Source: an uncultured Synechococcaceae cyanobacterium (GTDB lineage: Bacteria; Cyanobacteriota; Cyanobacteriia; PCC-6307; Cyanobiaceae). From it: a DNA stretch of 58,512 bases. The translations under genes were made by a program, and so were the position numbers. Positions 9,468 through 18,643 of this stretch are shown here, piece after piece. Below the pieces are notes generated by a model. That model was not told where the DNA came from. It made no database searches and saw nothing but the letters and a program-made list of their open reading frames with translations. The stretch is taken from positions 1 through 58,512 of the forward strand of contig CACGAJ010000005.1 in NCBI GenBank assembly GCA_902570945.1, in the 5' to 3' direction. Within the stretch, counting starts at the first letter, position 1; each line of letters opens with the position of its first letter.

Positions 9468-10940
9468 TTATTTATTTTTAATCCATTGTACAAGAGTTTT
9501 TACTCCAAAACCGGTTGCGCCTGATGGATTAATCCCCTTATTCTTATCAGTCCAACAAGTCCCAGCAATATCAATATGAGCCCATTTAATCTCCTTATCA
9601 AAGAATTCCTCTAAAAACAAAGCAGCAGTTATTGACCCACCTGCTCTAGGGCCTGTATTTTTCATATCAGCTATATGAGACTTTAACCCTTCTTTGTAAG
9701 ATTTTTGTAACGGCATTTGCCATAGTTCTTCTCCAGACTGGGTTGATGCAACTTTTAGGTCATTTGCTAGATCATCATTATTGCTCCAGAATCCAGCTAC
9801 ATCATTCCCCAATGCAACAACAATAGCTCCTGTTAAAGTGGCGAGATCTATTATTGAATCTGGGTTTAAATGAGATGCATAAGTTAAAGCATCAGCTAAT
9901 GTGAGCCTCCCCTCTGCATCAGTATTATTTATTTCAATTGTCTTACCATTAAATGCCTTAACTACATCTCCAGGATGTACTGCAGATCCATTTATCATGT
10001 TTTCGCAAGCTGCCACAATGAAATGAATTTCTAATCCCTTTGGTTTTATTGCTCCAAGTGCTTTTGCAGCTCCTAAAACTGCAGCGCTTCCACCCATATC
10101 ATATTTCATCATTTCAATTTGAGAGGCTCCTACTTTCAGATTGTATCCTCCAGAATCAAAGGTTAAACCCTTCCCAACAAGCGCAATCTTTTCTTTTATA
10201 GGCCCCTCTGACTTTAAAGTAAGATGTATAAATTTAGGATCTAGATCAGAACCTTTTGCTACAGCTAAGTATGCACCCATTCCTAAATCTTCGCAATCTT
10301 TCGCTTCTAAAATTTTTACTTCCAAACCATGATCTTTAGCTATTTGAGAAGCTTGTATGGACATTTCCTGAGGTGTAAGACTATTTGGAGGGGCGGCTAC
10401 AAGTCTTCTAGCTAGTTCTACGCCTTCACATAATTGTGCTGTCTCTTCAAAGCTAATATTCTCAAATTTTTTTAGATTCAAAAACTCTATTTCTTTAAGA
10501 ACTTTCTCGTCATCTTTTTTCTTATTAAATCTATTGTCCTTATAGGCAGATAATCTGGCTGACTCTGCTAATTGATTTATTTCTACTTGTGAATTTATTA
10601 ATTCCCAAGGGAGCAAGATACTGATCTTTTCATCTTTATCAACAGTTTTCCTAACTAGATTTCCTATAGAGTTTTCTATATCACTTTTATTTAGGTCTTT
10701 TGATTTGCCAAGGCCAACTATGATTAAAGTTTCTAATTTTTGATCTAAAAATTCAAAGCTTAAAGTTTTTCCTTTTTCTCCTTTGAATTTTTTTTGAGTA
10801 ATTTTTTTTAGTAAAGATTTTGGGTCAACAACAAATTTTATGTTTTCAAGTTGGCTTGCAATTTCTTCCTCTAAAACTCCAAAAATTAATGAAGCACCTT
10901 GCCAGCTATTAAGATTTTTTTGGAATGTGGAAAATTGCAT
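9468..10940 (-). CDS. pepA: Leucyl aminopeptidase, M17 family
   Basis: Cytosolic two-metal aminopeptidase that removes N-terminal residues from peptides. The 490-residue protein has the M17 catalytic-domain metal and active-site motifs [14 protein letters not shown] (about 255-268) and [14 protein letters not shown] (about 337-350). The N-terminal third is the less conserved M17 regulatory domain. Length and order match the family. It converges with msrA, with 12 bases between them and no visible terminator. Confidence 0.95.
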   Translation of the reverse strand: MQFSTFQKNLNSWQGASLIFGVLEEEIASQLENIKFVVDPKSLLKKITQKKFKGEKGKTLSFEFLDQKLETLIIVGLGKSKDLNKSDIENSIGNLVRKTVDKDEKISILLPWELINSQVEINQLAESARLSAYKDNRFNKKKDDEKVLKEIEFLNLKKFENISFEETAQLCEGVELARRLVAAPPNSLTPQEMSIQASQIAKDHGLEVKILEAKDCEDLGMGAYLAVAKGSDLDPKFIHLTLKSEGPIKEKIALVGKGLTFDSGGYNLKVGASQIEMMKYDMGGSAAVLGAAKALGAIKPKGLEIHFIVAACENMINGSAVHPGDVVKAFNGKTIEINNTDAEGRLTLADALTYASHLNPDSIIDLATLTGAIVVALGNDVAGFWSNNDDLANDLKVASTQSGEELWQMPLQKSYKEGLKSHIADMKNTGPRAGGSITAALFLEEFFDKEIKWAHIDIAGTCWTDKNKGINPSGATGFGVKTLVQWIKNK

Positions 10941-10964
10941 TTGTAAAATGGATTTAATTAACTT

Positions 10965-11576
10965 TTAGTTGTTTGTGAAAGTAGTTGCCCACCTATCTCG
11001 AGTTTCTTTATTAAAAGGTGGTAACCATAAATATATCAGTTGCTGTTCTAATTTACGTCTTAATTTTACTTCTTTAGGTACATCTAAGAAGAAACGAATA
11101 TCTTGGTGACTTGAGAGTTTGTTATGAGCTAGGGCTTCTTTATAGTTCATGAGGTAATTTTTACAGTCATGTTCTCCTTTCCATCTCTTATTGGCTGAAT
11201 TTGTTTCCCCTATATATAGGATTATTTCAGAATTCTCCATGGAGTCAATTACAAAATACATTGCTGGACCATTATGTATATATTGATTGGTTCTCCAAAA
11301 GTTCAATGATAATGGCTGCAGGGAAAATGGATCAATTTGTCTTTCATTGGAAATTGTATTTATAGGAAGACTTGTTTGGTGCAAATTTTTAGTGTGAGTA
11401 TTGTTTGAAATTTTAAATTGGTGATTATGTATTCTATTTCTCCATTCAGTAAGGATTTCGCCTTTGATTTTTAGATTATTTGAGTGTTGAAAATTAATAG
11501 ATGTATTTACATTTGAACCAAATAATTCAAATTGTCTATTTTGGGTTGAAATATTATTTACGTTGAATTTTTCCAA
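10965..11576 (-). CDS. GIY-YIG-like domain protein, function unknown
   Basis: The C-terminal half resembles the GIY-YIG nuclease fold. MYFVID (residues 106-111) stands for the GIY strand and LYIGE (120-124) for the YIG strand. These are followed by RW at 131-132, a glutamate at 177 in a LEQQLI helix where the metal-binding Glu is expected, and an asparagine at 189 in PPFN. The N-terminal 95 residues are Asn- and Ser-rich with no domain I recognise. No mobile element or homing context is visible, so an intron-type role is unlikely. Repair, restriction or a structural role are all open. It lies 24 bases downstream-side of pepA on the same strand; it is probably transcribed with it. Confidence 0.6.
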   Translation of the reverse strand: MEKFNVNNISTQNRQFELFGSNVNTSINFQHSNNLKIKGEILTEWRNRIHNHQFKISNNTHTKNLHQTSLPINTISNERQIDPFSLQPLSLNFWRTNQYIHNGPAMYFVIDSMENSEIILYIGETNSANKRWKGEHDCKNYLMNYKEALAHNKLSSHQDIRFFLDVPKEVKLRRKLEQQLIYLWLPPFNKETRDRWATTFTNN

Positions 11577-11727
11577 TAATTATTAAATATGTCTACTAAA
11601 TTTAATTATGAAAAAATATAAATCAAAGAATTATTTATAAACTAAAATTTATTAATGTTCTTAATAATTTAAAAGATTCTTGTTTTCTTGTAATTAAGCC
11701 TTAATCTTACGAAATAAAAAAATAGTA

Positions 11728-11760
11728 ATGGGATTCTTTGAGTCAGAAAAAACCTCATAA
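11728..11760 (+). repeat. Fragment duplicating the start of the DUF1825 gene
   Basis: The 21 bases from ATG at 11728 match the first 21 bases of the DUF1825 gene at 12019 at 20 positions (one ttt/ttc change). The copy reads MGFFESE, then diverges and stops after 10 codons. It looks like a relic of a small local duplication or an ancestral gene start. It is not a functional gene. Confidence 0.6.
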
Positions 11761-11872
11761 ATTAATCATAAAAAAATAATTTTGAATTTATATCCAAATT
11801 TTCATGTTTAAAAAATTTAGGTAGTATTTTCTACCTTTCAATTCTTGGTAAAATAGATTAGTTTAGAACAAC

Positions 11873-12016
11873 ATGAGTGCAACTCCACTTCAAATCCTTT
11901 GGTATCAGGAAGTGAAAAAAATTAAAAGTTGTACCGCACCAACTTTATTATTTATGATGCAAAATCATCAAGTCAGTTATAATAATGTTTCTCAGAGATT
12001 AGAGGGAGGAATATAA
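11873..12016 (+). CDS. Small ORF, 47 residues, unknown
   Basis: An ATG-initiated frame of 47 codons, starting MSATPLQILWYQEVKK and ending LEGGI. It contains tryptophan, proline and a cysteine, a composition less AT-driven than the flanking DNA. It has no clear membrane segment or motif that I recognise. Its last codons contain GAGGGAGGA (12003-12010), which serves as a strong ribosome-binding site for the DUF1825 gene two bases downstream of its stop. It may be a real upstream gene or a leader ORF that couples translation. Confidence 0.5.
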   Translation: MSATPLQILWYQEVKKIKSCTAPTLLFMMQNHQVSYNNVSQRLEGGI

Positions 12017-12018
12017 GG

Positions 12019-12342
12019 ATGGGATTCTTCGAGTCAGATATCGTCCAAGAAGAAGCTAAAAAGCTTTTTACTGATTACCAAGAACTTATGAAGCTTGGTT
12101 CTGATTATGGGAAATTTGATAGAGAAGGAAAAAAAATGTTTATAAAAAAAATGGAATCTCTTATGGATCGTTATAAAGTTTTTATGAAGAGATTTGAATT
12201 GTCTGAAGATTTTCAAGCAAAAATGACAGTAGAACAATTAAAGACACAGTTAAGTCAATTTGGAATTACCCCGGATCAAATGTTCGATCAGATGAATAAA
12301 ACCTTAATAAGAATGAAGGATGAACTTGATAAAACTTCTTAA
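12019..12342 (+). CDS. DUF1825 family protein
   Basis: A 107-residue, charged, helical protein that I recognise as the cyanobacterial DUF1825 family; its function is not established. It begins MGFFESDIVQEEAKKLF and is predicted cytoplasmic with no membrane segment. The ribosome-binding site GAGGGAGGA lies 8 bases before the ATG, unusually strong for this genome. It precedes tyrS by 19 bases and may share its transcript. A 21-base copy of its start occurs at 11728. Confidence 0.88.
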   Translation: MGFFESDIVQEEAKKLFTDYQELMKLGSDYGKFDREGKKMFIKKMESLMDRYKVFMKRFELSEDFQAKMTVEQLKTQLSQFGITPDQMFDQMNKTLIRMKDELDKTS

Positions 12343-12361
12343 ATTTAACGGTTAAAGCTTT

Positions 12362-13600
12362 ATGTCAGATGATTTAATATTGCCATCATGGCTTTCAAGA
12401 GGAATAGAAGAATATTTTCCAGTTAAGGGAACAAATCAAACTTTCTCGGAGATAATTGATTATGCAAAAAAAAATAATAAAAAATTAAGGGTTAAACTCG
12501 GAATTGATCCAACTGGAACAGATATTCATCTTGGGCACAGCATATTGTTTAAAAAACTTAGGGCATTCCAAGATAATGGACATGTTGCAGTTTTAATTAT
12601 TGGGGATTTTACTGCTCAAATTGGAGACCCAACCGGAAAAAACAAAACAAGAGTGCAGTTATCGGAAAAACAAGTTAAGGATAATGCAAAAACATACTTA
12701 ACCCAACTAGGAATGGGTAAGCCAGCTAATGAATCCATCTTAGATTTTGATTCAAAAGATAAAATAGAAATTAGATATAACAGTGAATGGTTAAAAGAAT
12801 TAAATCTTAATTCTATAATTGAATTAATGGGGATTGCAACAGTCAGTCAAATGTTGGCTAAGGAGGAATTTAATAAAAGGTACACTTCGCAAGTTCCAAT
12901 TGCTTTACATGAATTCTTATATCCACTATTACAAGGTTACGATTCGGTAATTGTTCAATCAGATATTGAACTTGGAGGTACAGATCAGAAATTTAATATT
13001 GCAATAGGAAGAGATCTTCAAAGGCATTTTAAACAAGAACCTCAATTTGGTGTTCTGTTGCCAATTTTGACAGGTTTAGATGGAATTAAGAAGATGAGTA
13101 AATCTGAATTTAACACCGTAGGTTTGACTGATGATGCTCTTTCAATGTATTCAAAATTAGAAAAAGTACCAGATAATTTAATACCTAGCTATTTTGAATT
13201 ACTTACTGAATTAGATTTAAGTTTTCTTAAAAACTCAAATCCTCGTGAACTACAAAGAAGAATGGCTTTAGAAGTTACTACTTTATTCCATGGGAGTGAA
13301 GAAGCATTAAAGGCGCAGTCAAACTGCGAAAAATTATTCCTTGGACACAAAGAAGAAGTTGGAGAAATTCCAGAGATTTCATTAAGAGAAATAGTTTTTC
13401 CGGTTAAATTTTTTTACTTGCTAAGTGCACTAAAACTTTTCGCATCTAGCAGCGAATCCAAAAGATCTATTAAAGGTGGGGGTGTAAAAATTGATAGTCA
13501 GAAAGTAATAAATCCTGATTTAGTTTTTGATTCAAAAAATGATTTGGAAGGGAAAATTTTGCAAATTGGGAAAAAAATAATTAAGAGGTTTGAAAACTGA
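12362..13600 (+). CDS. tyrS: Tyrosyl-tRNA synthetase
   Basis: Class I aminoacyl-tRNA synthetase that charges tRNA-Tyr. The HIGH-type motif appears as IHLGHS (about residues 56-61) and the KMSKS motif as KKMSKS (about 242-247). The C-terminal part ends in an S4-like RNA-binding segment ([11 protein letters not shown]). The length of 412 fits the bacterial enzyme. It is followed by pyrF within a few bases. Confidence 0.96.
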   Translation: MSDDLILPSWLSRGIEEYFPVKGTNQTFSEIIDYAKKNNKKLRVKLGIDPTGTDIHLGHSILFKKLRAFQDNGHVAVLIIGDFTAQIGDPTGKNKTRVQLSEKQVKDNAKTYLTQLGMGKPANESILDFDSKDKIEIRYNSEWLKELNLNSIIELMGIATVSQMLAKEEFNKRYTSQVPIALHEFLYPLLQGYDSVIVQSDIELGGTDQKFNIAIGRDLQRHFKQEPQFGVLLPILTGLDGIKKMSKSEFNTVGLTDDALSMYSKLEKVPDNLIPSYFELLTELDLSFLKNSNPRELQRRMALEVTTLFHGSEEALKAQSNCEKLFLGHKEEVGEIPEISLREIVFPVKFFYLLSALKLFASSSESKRSIKGGGVKIDSQKVINPDLVFDSKNDLEGKILQIGKKIIKRFEN

Positions 13601-13606
13601 ATATTG

Positions 13607-14335
13607 ATGAATAACAAATTTAATACAGAAGATAAAATAATATTGGCAATTGATGGACTAGATTTAAGTCAAGCTAAATTACTTCTAGAAAAATGTCCTA
13701 ATATTAAATGGGTTAAAGTTGGTTTAGAGCTTTTTGTTAGGGAGGGTCCAAGAGTTATTGAAATATTAAAAAGTTTAAATAAAAAAATTTTTTTAGACTT
13801 AAAATTTCATGATATTCCAAATACTATGAGTGCAGCATGTTACCAAGTTTCAAAATTAGGGGCTGATATAATTTCTATTCATGCTTCAGCAGGTCTAAAA
13901 GCTCTTAAGGAGTCTAAAAAAGCTTCGTTAGAAGGAGCAACCTCAGTTAGTGTAAAACCTCCATTTGTTGTAGGAATAACTGTTTTAACAAGCTTTTCTC
14001 TTAAAGATTTTCAAACAGATCTTAACAGGAATAATTCAATTGAAGAAAATGTATTGAGACTTGCAAAGTTGTCTTTTGATGCTGGATTAGATGGATGTGT
14101 GTGTTCCCCTTTGGAAGTAAAAATGTTGAGATCTATTTACAAGGATAATTTTGAACTAATTACACCAGGTATCAGGTTAAAGATTGAAAATAAAGATGAT
14201 CAAAATAGAATTATGGCTCCCCATGAAGCTATAGATAATGGCGCTTCTAAATTAGTCATTGGTAGATCAATATCAAAAGCTATAGATCCTAATAAAGCTC
14301 TAATAGAAATATTTAAATCTATTAATTCTGGTTAA
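13607..14335 (+). CDS. pyrF: Orotidine 5'-phosphate decarboxylase
   Basis: PyrF makes UMP from OMP, the last step of de novo pyrimidine synthesis. The catalytic signature [10 protein letters not shown] (about residues 64-73) contains the Asp-Lys-Asp residues. The phosphate-binding VIGRSI lies near the C-terminus. I chose the ATG at 13607 over the TTG at 13604. It follows tyrS by 6 bases and overlaps the convergent plsY stop by 14 bases. Confidence 0.95.
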   Translation: MNNKFNTEDKIILAIDGLDLSQAKLLLEKCPNIKWVKVGLELFVREGPRVIEILKSLNKKIFLDLKFHDIPNTMSAACYQVSKLGADIISIHASAGLKALKESKKASLEGATSVSVKPPFVVGITVLTSFSLKDFQTDLNRNNSIEENVLRLAKLSFDAGLDGCVCSPLEVKMLRSIYKDNFELITPGIRLKIENKDDQNRIMAPHEAIDNGASKLVIGRSISKAIDPNKALIEIFKSINSG

Positions 14336-14912
14336 TTTTGGATTCTTCTCCCTTGAGCAATCTTGTTATGTTTGTTCTATGTTTCCAGATTACTAATATT
14401 GCCACAATTAAACTTATAAAAAAATAGGGGTCCATAAAATTATCCAGGTAAAAAAACATTAAAATAGGAAGTAAGACTGCAGCTGAAATACTGGATAAAG
14501 AAACAAATTTAGTTATTGCTAGGACTATTAAAAAAATGCCAAGAGATGCTAGCCCAACTTTCCAAGAAAGAGCCAAAAACATACCTAATCCAGTAGCAAC
14601 AGCTTTCCCTCCTTTACCTCTAAGCCATATTGGCCAAATATGTCCTGAGATAGCGGATATGCCTGCTATAACTTCTATTAATGCTTGATCTGAGTAATAT
14701 TCAGCAAGTTTTACTGCAATTAGGCCTTTCCCAACGTCAATAATAAATACAAAAAGTGCTGGCCATTTCCCAACATTTCTTAAGACATTTGTGGCACCTG
14801 TAGATCCAGAACCTATAGTTCTTAGATCTATATTTTTGAGATATTTTCCAATTAAAAAACCTGTCGGGAGTGATCCTAAAAGATAACTTGTAAAGATGAT
14901 TAAGATATTCAT
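14322..14912 (-). CDS. plsY: Glycerol-3-phosphate acyltransferase PlsY
   Basis: Integral membrane enzyme that transfers an acyl group from acyl-phosphate to glycerol-3-phosphate, the first phospholipid step. The three family motifs are visible: [12 protein letters not shown] (about 36-47), [15 protein letters not shown] (about 91-105) and the C-terminal WKHRTNI (about 177). Five hydrophobic segments are seen. The length of 196 is typical. It is last in a tight minus-strand run behind an MlaE-type permease, suggesting a lipid-related unit. Confidence 0.95.
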   Translation of the reverse strand: MNILIIFTSYLLGSLPTGFLIGKYLKNIDLRTIGSGSTGATNVLRNVGKWPALFVFIIDVGKGLIAVKLAEYYSDQALIEVIAGISAISGHIWPIWLRGKGGKAVATGLGMFLALSWKVGLASLGIFLIVLAITKFVSLSSISAAVLLPILMFFYLDNFMDPYFFISLIVAILVIWKHRTNITRLLKGEESKINQN

Positions 14913-14917
14913 AGAGA

Positions 14918-15928
14918 TTAGTTTAGTTCAAGATCATCGTAAATTTCATTATCTGAACCAGCAAATGCAACCCATAATGGGAATTGAAGTATTGGAATTT
15001 CAACAGAGGTTTCTGCCGCATCAATGATAATAAATGGCAATTCTTCATTGGCTTCTAATCTATCTGCTCTTTCGATGACACCTTCAGGCCTTTCGAAAAG
15101 AACAATCCCACTATTAGGCCCAAAGTCATCCCTTGTGAGACCAAGTGAATCTTGAAGAATTCTTCTCCATTCACCTAGTCGTTCAGGTTGCGAAGCTAAT
15201 ATCAGAGTCTGAAACTGATCCCCATATAATTCCCCAAGAATAGATATTAAACCTGCTGATAACAAGGCATTTTTTTGTCTAGATCCTCTACTTTCAAGAG
15301 AACCTCTCCCGCCCATGTTAAAGAACCAATCATTCATAATTTCTATATCTGATGAATCAAGACTCCGTCTTAATTTCCAAGGTTCAGCATAAAAATCAGG
15401 TTGTTCTGCGAAACTTGAAAAGCAACTTTTTATAATCTCTTCATCTGGCTTAAATGTTTCAGAAAGAGCAGGAACATTAACCACATTATTAGTGCTTTTA
15501 TCTTGCTTTTTCTCATCAAGGGGAGATGGCTTTACGATTATTGGTTGAGAAACTAATTCAAGTTTTTCTACGTTTTGTGAAAGATTCTGCAAAGCTCCAG
15601 TTAAGTACTCTTGAAAGCCTTTAACTCTTTTAGCGATATTATCTGACTGTCCCTTAAAATTCGACTCAATATCTTTTTCTATTTCATTTTTTTTTGTTTC
15701 TAACTCTTTTATTTCTTTAACTAAAGAGTCTTTTTTTGAAACGAGATCACTTAAAATTTCATTAGAAATTTCATCGAAAGATTTTATTGATTTTTCATTT
15801 TTTGGTGAGTTTTTTTTATTTTGCGTTGTATTTTTCTTGCCAATTTGTTTGGTTTTATCATCTGAAATTGACTTATTTATTATTAATTCCTTCTCAGGAT
15901 TATTTTCGGAAATTTCTTTATTGGTCAT
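14918..15928 (-). CDS. DUF3086 family protein
   Basis: Cyanobacterial protein of unknown function, recognised as DUF3086 from its conserved C-terminal half (about residues 165-335; segments [22 protein letters not shown] and VLFERPEG). The N-terminal 55 residues are Lys- and Asn-rich and probably disordered. Residues about 55-105 form a charged coiled coil. There is no signal peptide or membrane segment, so it is likely cytoplasmic or peripherally bound. It lies 5 bases before plsY and 34 bases after the DUF3119 gene, consistent with a joint role in envelope lipids, which is inference. Confidence 0.85.
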   Translation of the reverse strand: MTNKEISENNPEKELIINKSISDDKTKQIGKKNTTQNKKNSPKNEKSIKSFDEISNEILSDLVSKKDSLVKEIKELETKKNEIEKDIESNFKGQSDNIAKRVKGFQEYLTGALQNLSQNVEKLELVSQPIIVKPSPLDEKKQDKSTNNVVNVPALSETFKPDEEIIKSCFSSFAEQPDFYAEPWKLRRSLDSSDIEIMNDWFFNMGGRGSLESRGSRQKNALLSAGLISILGELYGDQFQTLILASQPERLGEWRRILQDSLGLTRDDFGPNSGIVLFERPEGVIERADRLEANEELPFIIIDAAETSVEIPILQFPLWVAFAGSDNEIYDDLELN

Positions 15929-15962
15929 TTAAATAATTTTGATGATTAGGCGAAGTCTGATT

Positions 15963-16367
15963 TTAAGAATTTTTAATTTCTAGGGAGTCAACTTTTTTTT
16001 TGAGCTCTTCTTTTAATTGCTTTGGATTAAATAATATTGGTAATAAATGAGGACTGGACTTTTCTCTAAAATAAAAAATACCTGGGATTATAGGTAAAAA
16101 GAATTTCCAAGATATCCAGTTTTTGAATGGAAAAGTTCTAATCTCTTTCCCTAATTGTAAAACGATGAAATCATCATTTGTTATTTTTATTCTTAAGGTA
16201 AATGACTGAAGCAACAAAAAAAAGCTAAAAGATGCAAAAACTATTGTCGGCAAAGAACCAATATTCAGAAATAACAGCATAAAGCTTAAAACTATTAAAA
16301 TGATTGGCAATTGAAATGATGGTGATATTATGACTGGTTCTTCTTTTTTTGATTTAGTGTTAAACAT
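15963..16367 (-). CDS. DUF3119 family membrane protein
   Basis: Small membrane protein resembling the cyanobacterial DUF3119 family. From the ATG at 16367 it is 134 residues, with two adjacent hydrophobic segments at about 18-55 and a cytoplasmic-looking C-terminal region ending KKKVDSLEIKNS. An ATG at 16403 would add 12 residues inside the permease gene. I prefer 16367, which starts 4 bases after the permease stop. Function is unknown; context suggests lipid or membrane work. Confidence 0.75.
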   Translation of the reverse strand: MFNTKSKKEEPVIISPSFQLPIILIVLSFMLLFLNIGSLPTIVFASFSFFLLLQSFTLRIKITNDDFIVLQLGKEIRTFPFKNWISWKFFLPIIPGIFYFREKSSPHLLPILFNPKQLKEELKKKVDSLEIKNS

Positions 16368-16371
16368 AGAA

Positions 16372-17127
16372 TTATCCAAATAAAATTTGAGTAAGTAATA
16401 CATCCATTAAAGATACAGTAACAAGAGTCATTACAACTGCGCCTGTTGTACTTGTTCCAACTTCTTTCGGACCACCTTTGGTGGTGAGTCCATATCCACA
16501 AGCAATAATTGAAATAAGTAAACCGAACACTACAGATTTTATTAACATTGAAGTTAAGTCTGCACTGGTTAAACTCACGTTACCTGATCTTACAGATGTC
16601 CAAAAAACTATTGGAGGAACTTTATAAAAAATTGTGCTCCAAATTTGTCCACTCCACAATGCTACAGATAAAAACAAAAGACATTGTATTGGAGACATTA
16701 TTACCATCGATAGTAGCCTTGGAACTACCAGATATTGGACCGGTTCGGTTCTTAACATAGTTATAGCCTCTATTTGTTCAGTAACTTTCATAGTACCCAG
16801 TTGGGCAGCATAAGCGGTAGCAACCTTTCCAGTCATCAAAGTTGCAGTTAGAAGAGGAGCCATTTCTCTCGCCATTCCTACCGCTAATAAACCTCCTATT
16901 TCACTTGATACCCCCATACTTGTCAGTTGTGAGGCAACTTGAATATTAAAAACTGTACCTGCTGCTATTCCTGTAATTAGTACAATTAACAAACTACCAG
17001 GACCTGATTCCATTAGTTGGTCAAAGAGATCATTTTTGGAAATTTTACCTCTAAAGATATAATTAATCGCTTGCCCGCCTATAATTAAACTGCTTAAAAG
17101 TCTTTTAAAAAAATTAGGGTAATACAT
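16372..17127 (-). CDS. MlaE-family (YrbE/TGD1-like) ABC lipid-transport permease
   Basis: Membrane permease of the MlaE/TGD1 family, which with an ATPase and an MCE-domain protein moves phospholipids between membranes. The 251-residue protein has five or six hydrophobic segments. It carries the conserved cytoplasmic block GLLAVGMAREMAPLLTATLM, followed by IEAITMLRTEPVQYLVVPR. No ATPase or MCE gene is adjacent, as is usual where these subunits are scattered. It heads a tight run with DUF3119, DUF3086 and plsY. Confidence 0.88.
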   Translation of the reverse strand: MYYPNFFKRLLSSLIIGGQAINYIFRGKISKNDLFDQLMESGPGSLLIVLITGIAAGTVFNIQVASQLTSMGVSSEIGGLLAVGMAREMAPLLTATLMTGKVATAYAAQLGTMKVTEQIEAITMLRTEPVQYLVVPRLLSMVIMSPIQCLLFLSVALWSGQIWSTIFYKVPPIVFWTSVRSGNVSLTSADLTSMLIKSVVFGLLISIIACGYGLTTKGGPKEVGTSTTGAVVMTLVTVSLMDVLLTQILFG

Positions 17128-17136
17128 ATTGTTATT

Positions 17137-18510
17137 TTAGTTTGTAATTAATTCTTGATCCCAATTTCTCATAATTAATAGGCCCCAGTAAACAAGCATA
17201 GAGGGTATTAAACCCATACAAATTCTTACTGTTATTAATGCAGAATTTGGTTGAGTGATATCAATAATCCCCTGACAGGCTGCTTGCTTGAACCCAGTAA
17301 GGGTTAGAAGATAACCAAATAATCCTACGCTTAAAGCAATACCTAATTTTTGACATAAAACCATCCAAGCAGTGTAGATTCCAGCAGCTTTCTCTGGGTC
17401 ATGATCAATAGCATCTGGTAGTAAAGACCAAGGTATTAAATATGCTGTTGATGCGCCAAAACCAACAAATAATATTGTTAGAAATAAAGTTAACATTTTT
17501 ATAGAATCTATATTGAAATTAGTAACTTCAAAATTATTTGACAAGGGAGGTAATATCATTGCAATCAAGCAACCACTAATCCATATAAGTCCACCTATTT
17601 TTAATGCTTTAACTCTTCCATATTTATTAGAATAAAAGCTCCAGACTTGCAATCCCAAGAGAGCACTTATTTGAAAAGGTATTATAATCCAAAAAGAAAT
17701 TCCTCTTGGCACATTCATGACTTGTTGTAAATATATTAATGAAACTGTTTGCATTAACTGAAGTCCACACCAGAGAAGTAAATATAGATATATCACTTTT
17801 ATAAATATTTTATTTTTTAAAATACGCTTAAATTGATTTTTTAAAGGCTGTTTTTTATTGATAGGTTTTCTTGCGATCTTTGCATATGGAGCTAGACCCC
17901 AAGTAGAAAGCAAAGTTATTAATATAACTATCGCGCCAGATATTCTTCCCATAGTTAAATAACCTGAATCTCCTTTTGTTAGGAATATTGCACCTACAGT
18001 TAACCCTGTTAAAGAAGCTAATATTGACCCAGTAAATCTAGCGGCGTTAAGTCTTGTTCTTATATTTTCATCTTCACTAATTTCTGTGGATAATGCTCCG
18101 TAAGGAAGATTTACAGATGTATATGCTGTCATATATAAAATTGATGTGCATATGTAATAAAAAGTTTTTTCTTTGATGCTGTAATCATTGGGTATCCACC
18201 ACATTGCCGCTAAAAAAATACCCAGAGGAACTGATGCTCCAATCATCCAAGGTAGTCTCGGACCCCATCTTGATTGGGTATGGTCGCTCATCCAGCCAAT
18301 CAAAGGATCATTAATTGCATCCCAGAGCTTTATTATCATCAAGATAGAACTTGCTATCCAGGGGGGCAATCCAGCTACACAAGTAAAGAATGGGAAAAGG
18401 TAAAAACCAAATTGAGCATTAGCAAGCCCTGTTCCAGCATCTCCAAGTCCGTAGGAAAGCATTAATCTTGTTCTTGATCCGGATATATTTTTTGAGTGTG
18501 AATTTTCCAA
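17137..18510 (-). CDS. glcH: GPH-family (MelB-like) sugar symporter, probable glucose transporter GlcH
   Basis: Twelve-helix major facilitator protein of the glycoside-pentoside-hexuronide family. The diagnostic loop DAINDPLIGWMSDHTQSRWG (about 64-83) is intact. In Prochlorococcus, the gene first labelled melB (Pro1404 in strain SS120) was shown to be a high-affinity glucose transporter, GlcH. I assign this gene to that group from family and length (457 residues), not from an alignment. It is separated by tRNA-Gly from a glycogen debranching enzyme, so the carbohydrate theme is consistent. Confidence 0.75.
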   Translation of the reverse strand: MENSHSKNISGSRTRLMLSYGLGDAGTGLANAQFGFYLFPFFTCVAGLPPWIASSILMIIKLWDAINDPLIGWMSDHTQSRWGPRLPWMIGASVPLGIFLAAMWWIPNDYSIKEKTFYYICTSILYMTAYTSVNLPYGALSTEISEDENIRTRLNAARFTGSILASLTGLTVGAIFLTKGDSGYLTMGRISGAIVILITLLSTWGLAPYAKIARKPINKKQPLKNQFKRILKNKIFIKVIYLYLLLWCGLQLMQTVSLIYLQQVMNVPRGISFWIIIPFQISALLGLQVWSFYSNKYGRVKALKIGGLIWISGCLIAMILPPLSNNFEVTNFNIDSIKMLTLFLTILFVGFGASTAYLIPWSLLPDAIDHDPEKAAGIYTAWMVLCQKLGIALSVGLFGYLLTLTGFKQAACQGIIDITQPNSALITVRICMGLIPSMLVYWGLLIMRNWDQELITN

Positions 18511-18571
18511 TCTTTTTACTTTGTTGATTGTTTGATAATGTATTATTGCAATGGTAATTCTATTACTTATC

Positions 18572-18642
18572 GCGGGCGTGGTTTAGTGGTAAAACCTCAG
18601 CCTTCCAAGCTGAAGATGCGGGTTCGATTCCCGCCGCCCGCT
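18572..18642 (+). tRNA. tRNA-Gly (UCC)
   Basis: A 71-base cloverleaf. The acceptor arms GCGGGCG (18572-18578) and CGCCCGC (18635-18641) pair fully. The anticodon stem TCAGC/GCTGA encloses the loop CTTCCAA with anticodon TCC. The T arm GCGGG-TTCGATT-CCCGC is perfect. The discriminator is T and CCA is not encoded. It lies between glcH and glgX, both on the opposite strand. Confidence 0.97.
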
Positions 18643-18643
18643 T

